Assembly: GCF_900187965.1 (NCBI RefSeq)
Contig: NZ_FZNL01000015.1
Span: forward strand, 99,544 to 163,543
Origin: Flavobacterium sp. ov086
GTDB taxonomy: Bacteria > Bacteroidota > Bacteroidia > Flavobacteriales > Flavobacteriaceae
DNA: 64,000 bases
Direction: 5' to 3'
Made by a program: the position numbers and the translations under genes
The notes under the pieces: model-generated
Database searches by the model: none
What the model saw: only the letters and a program-made list of their open reading frames with translations
Told to the model about the DNA's origin: nothing
Shown here: positions 24,754-34,001 of the stretch, one piece after another
Layout of the letters: every line of letters begins with the position of its first letter
Numbering within the stretch: position 1 is the stretch's first letter

Positions 24754-25716
24754 TTATTGGAGGTTTATCCTTTCGTAATGGTTTAGTTTGTCTAAGTGTA
24801 GGATCGTTTTTGAATTGTCTTCGCTTCTGTTGTACATGGTTTCGAATTTTGCCCCATATATTATTTCATCAAAAGTATAAGAAGTTCTTGCGGCAACTGT
24901 ATTACTAAACATATCGTCAAAAGTGGTGATGAAAACCAGTATTTCGCCATGTGTGTTCTTGAAATCTTCTTCGGTAAAATTGTATAATGGACTATTTTCT
25001 GTTATAGGATGTACTAATGTCCAGCTTAACGAAAGGGCATTTATTCGATCCAGTTCTAGTTCTAAAGTATAGAATTTGTTGGTTTTTTCGCCATTTTCTT
25101 CAAAGCTCATTCCAAGCGTAATTTTTGCTGTAGCATCTGTAAAATTGGTATTTTTAAAGGGAACTAGCCGAATCATTAATCCTTTTTCTTTTCCGTAAGG
25201 AGAAATCAAAGCATGATGCGAGAATTTTAAAAATGCTGTAGGTTTGCTAAATCTTCCAAAGAATAAACCGGTTGCGATGGCAAAACTTAATAAACCAATT
25301 AAAGCTTCAGCTGCAGAAAGCGCACTGGTCATAAATCCTGTTGGACTTATGTGTCCGTAGCCAACGGTGGTAAAAGTTTGTGCGCTAAAAAAATAAGCTT
25401 GTCCAAATTGAGTCAGTACATTTTGTGATTGTGAGATTCCATCAAGATGCTCAATTCCTATCGCATAATAGATAATTGCAAAAACAAAGTTGATTGCGAT
25501 GTAAAAGGAGAACAAGATAAGCATGAATTTCCAGTTTGGCATGTCGATCATGGTGTGGTACCAACTAATGCGACGGAGTAAATGCATACCTCTTTTCTCG
25601 ATATTTGGAGTTCCGTTCTTGTTTACAAATCTTCCTCCGTAACTGTTGGCATTGCTCCCAAATCCTGAATTTTTATCTGTTTTGACGTTGTAGTTTATTT
25701 TTTTTAAAAGTGCCAT
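24754..25716 (-). CDS. inward-rectifier-type K+ channel (Kir-like)
   Basis: 320 residues. Two membrane helices flank a pore with FFSAQTFTTVGYGHISPTG containing the TVGYG selectivity filter. The C-terminal 150 residues are a beta-rich IRK-type cytoplasmic domain (SPYGKEKGLMIRLVPFKNTN, then EILVFITTFDDMFSNTVAAR), and the N-terminal slide helix region is GMHLLRRISWYHTMIDMPNW. A prokaryotic KirBac homologue. It ends 72 bp upstream of the MerR-B12 gene; a functional link is not evident. Confidence 0.9.
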   Translation of the reverse strand: MALLKKINYNVKTDKNSGFGSNANSYGGRFVNKNGTPNIEKRGMHLLRRISWYHTMIDMPNWKFMLILFSFYIAINFVFAIIYYAIGIEHLDGISQSQNVLTQFGQAYFFSAQTFTTVGYGHISPTGFMTSALSAAEALIGLLSFAIATGLFFGRFSKPTAFLKFSHHALISPYGKEKGLMIRLVPFKNTNFTDATAKITLGMSFEENGEKTNKFYTLELELDRINALSLSWTLVHPITENSPLYNFTEEDFKNTHGEILVFITTFDDMFSNTVAARTSYTFDEIIYGAKFETMYNRSEDNSKTILHLDKLNHYERINLQ

Positions 25717-25783
25717 TATGGTTTGGTTTAAAGCGCAAATGTAAAGATATCTTTAATATGAAGAGAGATGTTGTTTTTAATGA

Positions 25784-25822
25784 AAAAAGCAGCCTGAAAA
25801 ACTAAATTTACAGACTGCTTTT
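25784..25822 (-). terminator. terminator after the TPR gene
   Basis: AAAAAGCAG.CTG pairs with CAG.CTGCTTTT, with T-rich tails on both strands, between the TPR gene and the channel gene. Confidence 0.7.
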
Positions 25823-25848
25823 GTATTGATGCTTTAAGTGACTTTGTA

Positions 25849-26349
25849 TTATTTACAAAAAGTAGCTTTGTTCTTGATGGCACTTTGGCTTCCTAGCTCG
25901 ATTGCTTTTGAAAAGTCTTTACAACAATTTTTTTTGTCTCCGACTTTGTTATATGCCAAGCCTCTTAAGTTGTAAGCAATATAATCTTTTGGGTTTAAGC
26001 CCAGAGAAGAAGTGCAGTCTTCTATTGCTTCTTTATAGTTTAGCAATTTGTAGTTTACATTGGCTCGACCAGTAAGAGCATCTGCATTCATGTTGTCCAG
26101 TTCGATTGTTTTGTTAAAATCAGCTAGAGCGCCTTTTAAGTCGTTTAGTTTTACTTTTGCAACACCGCGATTTTGATAAGCCTCAACAAATTTAGGACTC
26201 ATGTTAATGGCTTTTGTGTAATCTGTAATGGCGCCTTTTGTGTTTCCGGCTTCGGCCTTTTTCATGGCTTTGTCAAAATAAGCTGTTGCAGATTGTGCCC
26301 ATGTAGAGCAACTGATCATAATAAGTAATAGAGGTAATAATTTTTTCAT
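25849..26349 (-). CDS. secreted TPR protein
   Basis: 166 residues with an N-terminal signal (LLPLLLIMISCSTWAQ; the Cys could make it a lipoprotein, but a signal peptidase I site at WAQS looks better). Three to four TPR units follow: ATAYFDKAMKKAEAGNTKGA, VEAYQNRGVAKVKLNDLKGA, ADALTGRANVNYKLLNYKEA and YIAYNLRGLAYNKVGDKKNC. A protein-binding scaffold with no assignable partner. Confidence 0.8.
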   Translation of the reverse strand: MKKLLPLLLIMISCSTWAQSATAYFDKAMKKAEAGNTKGAITDYTKAINMSPKFVEAYQNRGVAKVKLNDLKGALADFNKTIELDNMNADALTGRANVNYKLLNYKEAIEDCTSSLGLNPKDYIAYNLRGLAYNKVGDKKNCCKDFSKAIELGSQSAIKNKATFCK

Positions 26350-26520
26350 AAACCAATTTGGGATTAGGTTAGTAGGTTAATAATTCAGAAACGAATTTAA
26401 GAAAGTTTTATTTTGTAGGAGAAATTTTGTTGTGAAATAATCGTAATTTATTTGTTGGGCGTTTTGATAGAAAAGGAAGGAGTAAGTAAGGTATTGTAGC
26501 TTTATTGATTTAAAGTGATG

Positions 26521-27675
26521 TTAAATGATTTTTTTAACTCCCGGGATTAATAGAATAAGTGAACCAAGTACAAAACTGCCTAAAACTATTAATGGTGCTG
26601 CTACAAGAAGTTTTATTGCAGGATCAATATCCCAGTTTCGTACGGCTAAAGTGAATGCGACAATTACTAATGGGTGAAAAATGTAAACGGCAAAACTACT
26701 ACGAGATAATTTACTAAGAAGTTTTGATGAAGTATTCCAGCTTCTTTTTCCTTTGATTAATAATGCAGTAAGTATAGAAATACCAATCCATTGCTCCCAG
26801 ACTGCATATAATAATGCTTGCCAGTGAAAGCCTCCGGAAAACCAAGATGAAGGACTGTTTAGTTTAAATTTGATTATAAGGAATATGGGGAAAAACAATA
26901 AACATAGTAAAGCTGATCTTTTGAGTTGTTTGCCTGTTTTGTCTGGAAGTTGTTCAAACCAATTATTTTTGGCAGCCAGTAATCCAATAATAAATAAGAA
27001 GATATATTGCGAAAAATGCCCAAGCTGAAAACCGATTGGTTCAAGAACCCGTCCTACTGGAAATGGAATTCTGACCAAAAAACTAATAATTCCTAATGCT
27101 ACTGAGAACAATAATATTGTACTTGAATTAGGTGCTGTTAATGGTCTTTTTAAGCTAGTATTAAATGTTTTTTTAGCTGCAGCATAAATTAGAGAAAAAA
27201 GTAACAATGCAGCTAGAAACCATGTAACTCCTAAATCGATCCAACTATCATAGCCTTTTAAATAATCAAGATAGTTGATATGCTGTGCTTTGGTAAAATA
27301 GTAAACAAGATAAGAGATGAAAGGTGAAAGAATAAAAGAGTTAAATATGATTGGAGTTCCTAATCTAATAAGTCGGTCTTTGATGAATTTTGAGGTTCCT
27401 TTTCTGGAGTAAGAAGAACTGGTAAAATATGCGGCCAGCATAAAGAAATAGCCCATAAAAAAGGACTGATTAATGCTTATAAACATTGTCATGGGGATTC
27501 TTGCTCCTAGTAGTTTAGTTTGTTCAGTGTAATACCAGCCTTCAGAAGTACTGTAAGCGATAAAAGTATGATGAAGGACCACTAATATGGTTAATAGAAT
27601 TTTAATGTTGTCTATGTATAATAATTTGTTTGGAGAATCAGAGCTCTGATTTTGGGTCGCAGTTGCAGTTGACAT
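26521..27675 (-). CDS. acyltransferase 3 family membrane protein
   Basis: 384 residues from ATG 27675 (MSTATATQ); the open frame extends to 27735 but the Met just before the polar stretch fits better. About ten membrane helices. Family motif LLYIDNIKILLTILVVLHHT with the catalytic-type HH, and YIFHPLVIVAF near the end. Transfers acyl groups to sugars or other extracytoplasmic acceptors; acceptor unknown. It follows the LytTR gene in the same direction with about 100 bp between them. Confidence 0.85.
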   Translation of the reverse strand: MSTATATQNQSSDSPNKLLYIDNIKILLTILVVLHHTFIAYSTSEGWYYTEQTKLLGARIPMTMFISINQSFFMGYFFMLAAYFTSSSYSRKGTSKFIKDRLIRLGTPIIFNSFILSPFISYLVYYFTKAQHINYLDYLKGYDSWIDLGVTWFLAALLLFSLIYAAAKKTFNTSLKRPLTAPNSSTILLFSVALGIISFLVRIPFPVGRVLEPIGFQLGHFSQYIFLFIIGLLAAKNNWFEQLPDKTGKQLKRSALLCLLFFPIFLIIKFKLNSPSSWFSGGFHWQALLYAVWEQWIGISILTALLIKGKRSWNTSSKLLSKLSRSSFAVYIFHPLVIVAFTLAVRNWDIDPAIKLLVAAPLIVLGSFVLGSLILLIPGVKKII

Positions 27676-27776
27676 AATAAATTGGTTTAGCGTTATTGAT
27701 GGCAAACGTACAACAGTAAAAGACAGTGATAGCAAGGCTTGTTACTGATAACTAGCTTTTGTGATGAACAACTAGC

Positions 27777-28679
27777 TTAGGCAATATATTTACTGCGAAG
27801 CTCTTGATAATAGTTGTTGAAGCTGTCGATTTGTTTTCTGGAAACGGGAATCTTTATGTTGGTTTCATTAAATGATAATAGGTAGCCTTGGGAGTTTCCG
27901 GATACTTTTTCAACCTTATACATGTTTACTAAATAGGTTCTGTGACATCTAAAAAAGTGTGGGTAATCAGTTATTTGAGTTTCAAATTGTGTTAAAGAAA
28001 TTCTTTTTACTTCTGTGGTGATTTGGTTGCCATTTAATTTTGTTAACTCAATATAATTACCATCTGCTTTTACGAAGAGTAATTGATGAATGTCTAAGTT
28101 GAAGTTGTCTTGCTTTACCTGTGTATTAATAAAAATATTAGATTCAAGGGTTTTACTTTCTGGTTCAACTGCCAGCGGAATAAACTGAAGAACAAATGGG
28201 GATCCTTTTTTTGATTCAAAATAAAAGCTGGATAATCTTAGAAAAAAATAAAAAAATATTCCCGCAACAAGGCAATTTCTAATTTCTTCAAAAAAATAGT
28301 TCCACGACCAGTTGTTTGGATTGTTATAAAGTAAATCACGCATTAAAAAGCTCGATGTGCCTATTAAAATTAATAGTATTCCAATTTGAATATATTCTTT
28401 GAGTAAAGTCCATTTAATTTGGCTTTTTACTTTTCTGAAATTCAATATTCCAAAATAAGTTAGCAGAACCAATGCCGGGGTTAAGGCGTGGAAAAAGCAA
28501 ATGAGTAAATAATGCATTCTGAGTTCCGGGTCATAAACTCCAAATGGTTTGAATAATAAAAGAAATGCCAGAATAATTAGAAATACAACAACCGAGCTTT
28601 TGATTAGATTTTGAGATTGATATCGTTCCGGATATTCAATTTCTTTTGTCAAATGTTGGGTGTTGATGTACGATCTCAT
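27777..28679 (-). CDS. membrane-anchored LytTR regulator
   Basis: 300 residues. Four hydrophobic helices (about 28-48, 55-80, 95-115, 133-150) are followed by a C-terminal LytTR DNA-binding domain: HQLLFVKADGNYIELTKLNG, YPHFFRCHRTYLVNMYKVEK, and NIKIPVSRKQIDSF. There is no response-regulator domain, so it may sense a membrane signal directly. The acyltransferase downstream is the likeliest target. Confidence 0.85.
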   Translation of the reverse strand: MRSYINTQHLTKEIEYPERYQSQNLIKSSVVVFLIILAFLLLFKPFGVYDPELRMHYLLICFFHALTPALVLLTYFGILNFRKVKSQIKWTLLKEYIQIGILLILIGTSSFLMRDLLYNNPNNWSWNYFFEEIRNCLVAGIFFYFFLRLSSFYFESKKGSPFVLQFIPLAVEPESKTLESNIFINTQVKQDNFNLDIHQLLFVKADGNYIELTKLNGNQITTEVKRISLTQFETQITDYPHFFRCHRTYLVNMYKVEKVSGNSQGYLLSFNETNIKIPVSRKQIDSFNNYYQELRSKYIA

Positions 28680-28877
28680 GATTATTTTTTTTCGGGATTA
28701 AAAATAAGAAAAAAGAATAGGTTTGTTGTTTGTTTTTTGAAGGGCATGATGAGTAGTAAGGGGCGATTTTGTATTTTGTTTTCGCATATTTTGCAGACAG
28801 GCTGTCATCTATTTTTGTTGTCAATGTATCTCCAAGCAATTGAATTTATTTTTGGATTCTCCTAAGTCTTACTTACC

Positions 28878-28975
28878 AAATATAAAATTTTCAAACTATT
28901 GTTTTCGATTTTATATTTAGTTGGGTTAATTTAAATTTAAAAAGCGGAAACCTTTATAAGTAAAGATTTCCGCTT
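28878..28975. terminator. two hairpins in the gap 28680-29093
   Basis: AAATATAAAAT/ATTTTATATTT (28878-28918 or so) and AAGCGGAAA/TTTCCGCTT (28942-28975), the second with A/T-rich flanks like a bidirectional terminator. No gene is seen in the roughly 410-base gap between the LytTR gene start and the acyltransferase at 29094. Confidence 0.5.
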
Positions 28976-29093
28976 GTGTATGACTTCCTTAGTGTGAAAT
29001 CTGAACCTTTTACTTTAAGTTTTTAAACGACTTAACAGAAGCGTGAAAAGAAAAGTATTTGATTTTCAAAGTTTATAATGCGCATTGAATCTC

Positions 29094-29912
29094 TTAATTA
29101 TGTAACTGGTTTTTGAGAGCGTACAGCTTGCTTCTAAGATTTTTTAACATTAGAGGATCGGAAACTTTGCCTCGAACCCTAGTTAAAAAAATGGCTTCTC
29201 CGATAGTCATCTTTAGGGAGTGTCCTTGTTTGTTGAAGAGTTCTGAAATCAGTTTTGAAGTTTGCAACATAGGGTGAATTGATTTTAACATACTGAAGAA
29301 AAAACCATTATTTCCATGAAAATATATAGGTAGAATAGGAACGTCTGCTTTACAGATGATTTTGCCTACCACCGGATGCCACTCCGGATCTGTGATTTCA
29401 CTCGTCTTAAAATTATATGATGAAACTTCTCCGGCGGGAAATATTGCAACAGGAATGCCTTCTGATAAAGCTTTGAGTGTCATTTTTAATCCAGTGATGC
29501 TCGCAGAATTTTGTATGTTTTCAAATGGATTTACCGCAATAATGCATTTTTCAAGATTTGGAATTTCCTTTAATAAAAAATTCCCCATATACATTGTATC
29601 AGGACGTATTTTTGCGATTGTACTTAATAAAGCTAATGATTCAATACCTCCATAAGGATGATTTGCAATAACAATAAAAGCTCCTTCACGAGGAATGTTT
29701 AGTAATTCGGCAGCATCAAATTGGACTTTTACGCCAATTTTCATTAAGACATAATTGGCAAAATCTGCACCCTCAAGATTACCTGCTTCTTTTACAATAG
29801 TATTTAAATTGTCAATTTTCATTACTTTCATTAAATAAGAAGGTAATCCTGGGATAGGAATTTTAGAAAGGCCGGCAGCTTCGGTAAACTTTTCTTTGGA
29901 TATCAATGTCAT
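29094..29912 (-). CDS. lysophospholipid acyltransferase (PlsC-like)
   Basis: 272 residues with PlsC-type motifs: IVIANHPYGGIESLALL (the HPxGG form of HX4D seen in hemolysin/ornithine-lipid type acyltransferases), YMGNFLLKEIP, and IPVAIFPAGEVSSYN for the acceptor site, followed by GKIICKADVPILPIYFHG. Likely acylates a lysophospholipid or lyso-ornithine lipid at the inner membrane. Stands alone. Confidence 0.83.
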   Translation of the reverse strand: MTLISKEKFTEAAGLSKIPIPGLPSYLMKVMKIDNLNTIVKEAGNLEGADFANYVLMKIGVKVQFDAAELLNIPREGAFIVIANHPYGGIESLALLSTIAKIRPDTMYMGNFLLKEIPNLEKCIIAVNPFENIQNSASITGLKMTLKALSEGIPVAIFPAGEVSSYNFKTSEITDPEWHPVVGKIICKADVPILPIYFHGNNGFFFSMLKSIHPMLQTSKLISELFNKQGHSLKMTIGEAIFLTRVRGKVSDPLMLKNLRSKLYALKNQLHN

Positions 29913-30221
29913 ATATTATAGGGCATTAGGGTTGAATGCGAAAACTAATAAAAAACCTAAAAGGAAGAAAACTAGCAATAGGTCAATGTTTATTATTGAG
30001 ATTTTGTTATTATAACTTTATGACTTGAAACAGGGATTTGGAGTTATGAAAAGGAAAGATGGTCAGTCATTTGCATATTCTTTATCGCAATCGTGGGTAA
30101 AGATACTCTGATTTTGTATGCGAACATTTAATATATAAATAAAACAATGTTAAGAGAAAGTATATTTCCTTGATATCCAAAATTTGGATGTGATTACATA
30201 TTCTTCATATGGTCTAAAATG

Positions 30222-30258
30222 AAAAAAGGTCAGATAAATTAATATCTGACCTTTTTTT
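30222..30258 (-). terminator. terminator of tRNA-Lys copy 1
   Basis: GGTCAGAT at 30228-30235 pairs with ATCTGACC at 30244-30251 around AAATTAAT, followed on the minus strand by a T run. The related but diverged hairpin at 34584-34607 follows tRNA-Lys copy 2. Upstream, 29913-30221 has no supported gene. Confidence 0.8.
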
Positions 30259-30259
30259 G

Positions 30260-30332
30260 TGACCCGACTGGGGCTCGAACCCAGGACCCCATCATTAAAA
30301 GTGATGTGCTCTACCAACTGAGCTATCGAGTC
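30260..30332 (-). tRNA. tRNA-Lys(UUU), copy 1
   Basis: 73 nt cloverleaf. Acceptor GACTCGA pairs with TCGGGTC, D arm AGCTCAGTTGGTAGAGC, anticodon loop CTTTTAA with UUU, T arm CTGGGTTCGAGCCCCAG, discriminator A. CCA is not encoded. Identical to copies at 34613 and 34727. Its own promoter keeps a -7 TATATTTG (30355-30362) but not the upstream part. Confidence 0.97.
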
Positions 30333-30704
30333 ATTCATTTCTTGAACGCGGGTGCAAATATAAGGAGTTATTTTTTATATATCACTACCTTTTTTTAAGT
30401 TAATTTAATGTAAAAGTATTGTTTCTAATTAACGAATTGAAATAGAGGTAGAAACAAAATAAAATAAAATACATTTTATGTGTTTTTAATTTTTGGAGAC
30501 CTTAATGATGCTAAAGAATAGAATCGTTTGCTTGAAGATTTGAGGTTTTAAAAAATATAGTTTAGATTTTTTGTCACTTCCTGTTTGCATTTTGACTTGC
30601 TGGTATGATAGTGTTCAATGCAAAAGTTCAAAAGAATTAATGCCCCTGAATCTTGTAAAAATGCTACACGGAACAACTTCTGTAGTTATATTACTGAATC
30701 GAAT
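30333..30704. other. gene-free interval with duplicated tRNA promoter
   Basis: 30340-30385 repeats the sequence upstream of tRNA-Lys copy 3 (GCGGGTGCAAATATAAGGAG and following bases), after which similarity is lost. The remaining 300 bases are AT-rich and hold no convincing gene. Confidence 0.6.
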
Positions 30705-31346
30705 TTATATTTTTAAAATATCACCAATTACATTAACAAATCCATATTCTTCAAAGCTACTCCAAAGAATAGGAACTACTAAATTGTATTCTTTTCCTTT
30801 TGTCCATATAAGCCTGTATCCGCTATCTTCCATGTAAATACACCCATAATCTGCTTCTGCGGCTCTGCATAATTCTTTAAAATATTTGTCGATTGATGTT
30901 GACTCTGCAAAAAGTCGACTCATACTACTTGTAACAGCCCAAAATTGAAGTTCTATGTAATTTGGCATTTTAGAAGAATAGTCTTTAATGTGAATTTCAA
31001 CGTTACCTATCCACCATTTGTTATCTGCGTATTTATAATATTCAATGAACTTAGATTCATCAACAGAGTCTGGCTGATAATGTTGTGTCAAATCATACAA
31101 ATGATACTCAATTATACTGTTATCTTCGTCAACTAAAATACATGTATCTATTCTTTGATTTATTCCAAAGTTGTCAAGTAAGGTTTTTGATATTTGTCCG
31201 TTTGCAAATTTGTCAATTTTATATAGCTGGTCATTAGTTATTTCGAATAATACCCTTTTTTTGTCTGCATGCTCATAAACGAATTTTAGAGCCTCTTTAA
31301 GTTTTTCTTTCTTAATGTATATTCGGTAATCGTAATCTAGTCCCAT
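30705..31346 (-). CDS. unknown protein in tRNA-flanked interval
   Basis: 213 residues starting MGLDYDYRIYIKKEKLKEAL. Soluble, acidic, mixed alpha/beta by eye (YHLYDLTQHYQPDSVDESKF, WWIGNVEIHIKDYSSKMPNY, YIELQFWAVTSSMSRLFAES). No signal peptide, membrane helix or catalytic motif. I do not recognise the family. A lone gene of this size between duplicated tRNA genes could be an immunity-type protein, but no toxin adjoins it. Confidence 0.6.
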   Translation of the reverse strand: MGLDYDYRIYIKKEKLKEALKFVYEHADKKRVLFEITNDQLYKIDKFANGQISKTLLDNFGINQRIDTCILVDEDNSIIEYHLYDLTQHYQPDSVDESKFIEYYKYADNKWWIGNVEIHIKDYSSKMPNYIELQFWAVTSSMSRLFAESTSIDKYFKELCRAAEADYGCIYMEDSGYRLIWTKGKEYNLVVPILWSSFEEYGFVNVIGDILKI

Positions 31347-32060
31347 TTGTGTAATTCGTTTAAATTCAAATATATTGTTTTTAATTTAAAAAGGTTAAAA
31401 GGATTTTGATTGAGTATGCTTTTTTTTTGGATGGGTTTATATTTAATGTTTTGCAACTCGAAACATTTAACAAGTCACAGAATTAAGGGGGGAGTATAAT
31501 GTTTTCCTGATCTTTTATAAAAATTGAAGGCTTGGAAATTGAAAACCTTTGGCGTAGTTTTAAGTAATATTTACTTAGAAATACTGATTTTGTGGAAAAT
31601 AAAATTTATCAAAAGAGTTTTTTAGTGATCTTGACGGTACAGAATTCGAACCTCTTATTGGAAGATTTAAAGATTTTAAATGATTTCTAATTTTGCTATT
31701 TGAATTTAATATCACTATTGGTTAGAATCGCGCTCCCGCCAATTCATCAAAGTAGCAAAATCATCGAAATTTGCATTTCCGTTAGTAAGAAAAATATTTA
31801 ACTGATAAATGTTTTATGAAATAAAAATCCTACTTTTGATAACAAATAAACACTGATATTTGTCGGACATATCGATTCAATTTAGGGTAGATAAGTCGGG
31901 CATCGTCAGACATATATACAAGTTAGCGTATTTGGGATGATTTGGCAAATCCGAAGAAAATGGGCTTAATTTAGTCCCAAACCCGCTGTAGCGCCAGAAC
32001 GTTAACTGTTATTTTAAAAAATGAACGTATAAAAAATGAGTGTAAAGAAAAAAAAATGTT
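31347..32060. other. gene-free interval upstream of the transferred gene
   Basis: No intact gene in 714 bases. A short stretch near 31617-31681 reads FSDLDGTEFEPLIGRFKDFK before a stop and may be a decayed fragment. An imperfect inverted repeat lies at 31923-32006. Confidence 0.5.
31923..32006. repeat. imperfect inverted repeat before the beta-helix gene
   Basis: AGCG..TTTGGGA (31925-31937) pairs with TCCCAAA..CGCT (31975-31987), with a small inner hairpin GATTTGGCAAATC at 31940-31952. GTTAGCG at 31922 and AACGTTAAC at 31998-32006 flank it. The layout resembles a recombination site such as an integron attC, but the core triplets do not match convincingly. Confidence 0.4.
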
Positions 32061-34001
32061 ATGGATATTTGGAATAAAGACAACGGATTTATTGAACTTG
32101 AAAGTGGTAGGCAATCAAACGATGCAATTTTAAAAAACTTTGCATTGTCACTTCCGGACACGACACAGACGGCTGAGGTGATTCAGGTGGATCGCTTTAT
32201 GGAGAAGGATAATAAGGCTGCGGCAACGACTAACGCGCTTGGATGGGCAAAAATATTGGAAGCGATTAATTCGAACGAGGATAGCACGACGATTCAGTTT
32301 GGAGCGGGAAAATATTACGTTGATAATACTTTAAAAGTCCCATCTAATGTGATTATCAAAGGAGCAACGGCGAATACGAAAGATAGTGAACTCGTTTTTA
32401 CAGCACCGAGGCAAGGTTTGACGACAGAGGCGGCGAATATTGTGGGGCCTAATTACATAAAGAACGTGTTGATTCGTGATATCAGCATTAGGTATGAGAT
32501 TGATCCAGTCATTATGAGTAGACATGCTTACGCGTTTTCGATGATTAATTTTGCGGGTGCTTATAAGGATGATGGCACATCGCTTGCTGAACCTTATGAG
32601 CTCCTTGATAATATCCATATAGATAACATTATTGCGGATGGGAATGAGCAGGCGAACTCGATTATTTATTTGGGAGGTATTAAAAATGGTTCGGTGAAAA
32701 ACTCGGAAATTCGGAATTCTAATTTGCAGAGTGGGATTGCGCTGGAGTATTGCCAAACGATGATTATAGAGAAGAATAAGATTGGAAATGTTGGTCGTAC
32801 AGGCATCGTGATGTATCGCGGGAATGGTGGCAGTGGTACGAAGCAGATCTCGATTATTGGGAATGAGATCAAGGATTGGATGCAGCGCTATGGTACGCAG
32901 CACTTTTATGCACCGGCCAACATGGAATATTCAGCGGATGATCGGAAATCGATGGTGGACGGTGGAATTGATAGTTACGGTGCGGCAAATAATAATATTA
33001 TCATTGATAGCAACCGCCTTATAAGTGGTGAGGGCGGTAATAAATATAACCCGAGTAATATTCAAATCAACAATATAGAACGAAGAAAGAAGAATCCTCA
33101 AGCAACGGATTTAAGTTTGCAGCATGAGGTGCAGACGGATAATAATGGTAAAATTGTGGTGGATAGTTTGGACGCAGCGTTGCAGAAAAATATGACGGGT
33201 TACACGGCAATTCGTTTGTCCGGCGCGGAAAATGTGCGGGTTACAAATAATTTTGTTCAGTTAGACAGCTATGATAATTTTGCGTTTATGGCGCTGTACG
33301 AACGGGATCGTCAAGGTGTGAAAACGACGCCGAAAAATATTATTATCAAAAACAATGATTTCAATGCGAGTGGCAGGATTCGCTATCCGGTTCGAATTTT
33401 GACGGGTGCGGTGAATAAGTCGCGTGGTATCAGTATCGAGAACAATCGTTTTGATGTGGATGGATTGGTGGATAACTATTATAAGGTAATGATAGAGGTT
33501 CGAAATCCTGTGGAGCTGCTTAGTGTTACGGATAATACGGCTTCTTGGGATAAGCAAATTAATGGTTGGGTAACGGTTGCAGATACGGCGACTTCGAATT
33601 ATATTGATAATCTCTTGATTTGGGGGAATTCTGGTACGAAGAAGACGGATATGACGCGTGTGCTGAATAATACGATGCCGTCGACGCTAAGAATTGCGCC
33701 ACTTGAGCTTCTGAGTCCAGTGACGCCTTTTATTGGGAATTTATACACGGGATATGCGGATTATAAGGTTGGTGAAACGAATATTAAGGGCATGTTGGTG
33801 AATAACCAAGGGCGTTATCAGATTGTGATGGTCGTTATTAATGGTATTGGTATTAAAAATGCAACGGTGAACACTGATGGAAGTTTCTTGATCAATGTGA
33901 AAGCGAATAATATCATGAAGGATACACAAGTTGCAGTGCGCTACCGGGTGAATGGAAATGAGACGTATGATTCTGAGATGCAGGTGAAAATTACAGAATA
34001 A
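32061..34001 (+). CDS. right-handed beta-helix protein with Ig-like tail, likely transferred
   Basis: 646 residues. Residues about 50-500 are a pectate-lyase-type beta-helix: TIQFGAGKYYVDNTLKVPSN, VIIKGATANTKDSELVF, then repeated turns such as NSIIYLGGIKNGSVKNSEIR, IIEKNKIGNVGRTGIVMYRG and NIIIDSNRLISGEGGN. The last 85 residues (YTGYADYKVGETNIKGMLVN, then DTQVAVRYRVNGNETYDSEM) look like the Ig-like domains of Listeria and related Bacillota surface proteins. No signal peptide is visible, so the N-terminus may be truncated. One line counted by hand (32161-32220) is 50 percent G+C against 25 percent at 34981-35040. Probably acts on or binds polysaccharide. Confidence 0.75.
   Translation: MDIWNKDNGFIELESGRQSNDAILKNFALSLPDTTQTAEVIQVDRFMEKDNKAAATTNALGWAKILEAINSNEDSTTIQFGAGKYYVDNTLKVPSNVIIKGATANTKDSELVFTAPRQGLTTEAANIVGPNYIKNVLIRDISIRYEIDPVIMSRHAYAFSMINFAGAYKDDGTSLAEPYELLDNIHIDNIIADGNEQANSIIYLGGIKNGSVKNSEIRNSNLQSGIALEYCQTMIIEKNKIGNVGRTGIVMYRGNGGSGTKQISIIGNEIKDWMQRYGTQHFYAPANMEYSADDRKSMVDGGIDSYGAANNNIIIDSNRLISGEGGNKYNPSNIQINNIERRKKNPQATDLSLQHEVQTDNNGKIVVDSLDAALQKNMTGYTAIRLSGAENVRVTNNFVQLDSYDNFAFMALYERDRQGVKTTPKNIIIKNNDFNASGRIRYPVRILTGAVNKSRGISIENNRFDVDGLVDNYYKVMIEVRNPVELLSVTDNTASWDKQINGWVTVADTATSNYIDNLLIWGNSGTKKTDMTRVLNNTMPSTLRIAPLELLSPVTPFIGNLYTGYADYKVGETNIKGMLVNNQGRYQIVMVVINGIGIKNATVNTDGSFLINVKANNIMKDTQVAVRYRVNGNETYDSEMQVKITE

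Noticed and set aside
30046..30111. 21-codon frame MKRKDGQSFAYSLSQSWVKI near tRNA-Lys copy 1
   Set aside because: Protein-like by eye but too short, without promoter or conserved partner; could be a gene fragment but not supportable.
30616..30714. 32-codon frame starting MQKFKRINAPESC
   Set aside because: No hydrophobic or motif content and no promoter; expected by chance in an AT-rich gap.
32331..33557. Long open frames on the minus strand inside the beta-helix gene
   Set aside because: They are antisense to a clearly protein-like frame and arise from its codon bias; the peptides are repetitive in Ile, Arg and Thr with no domain.
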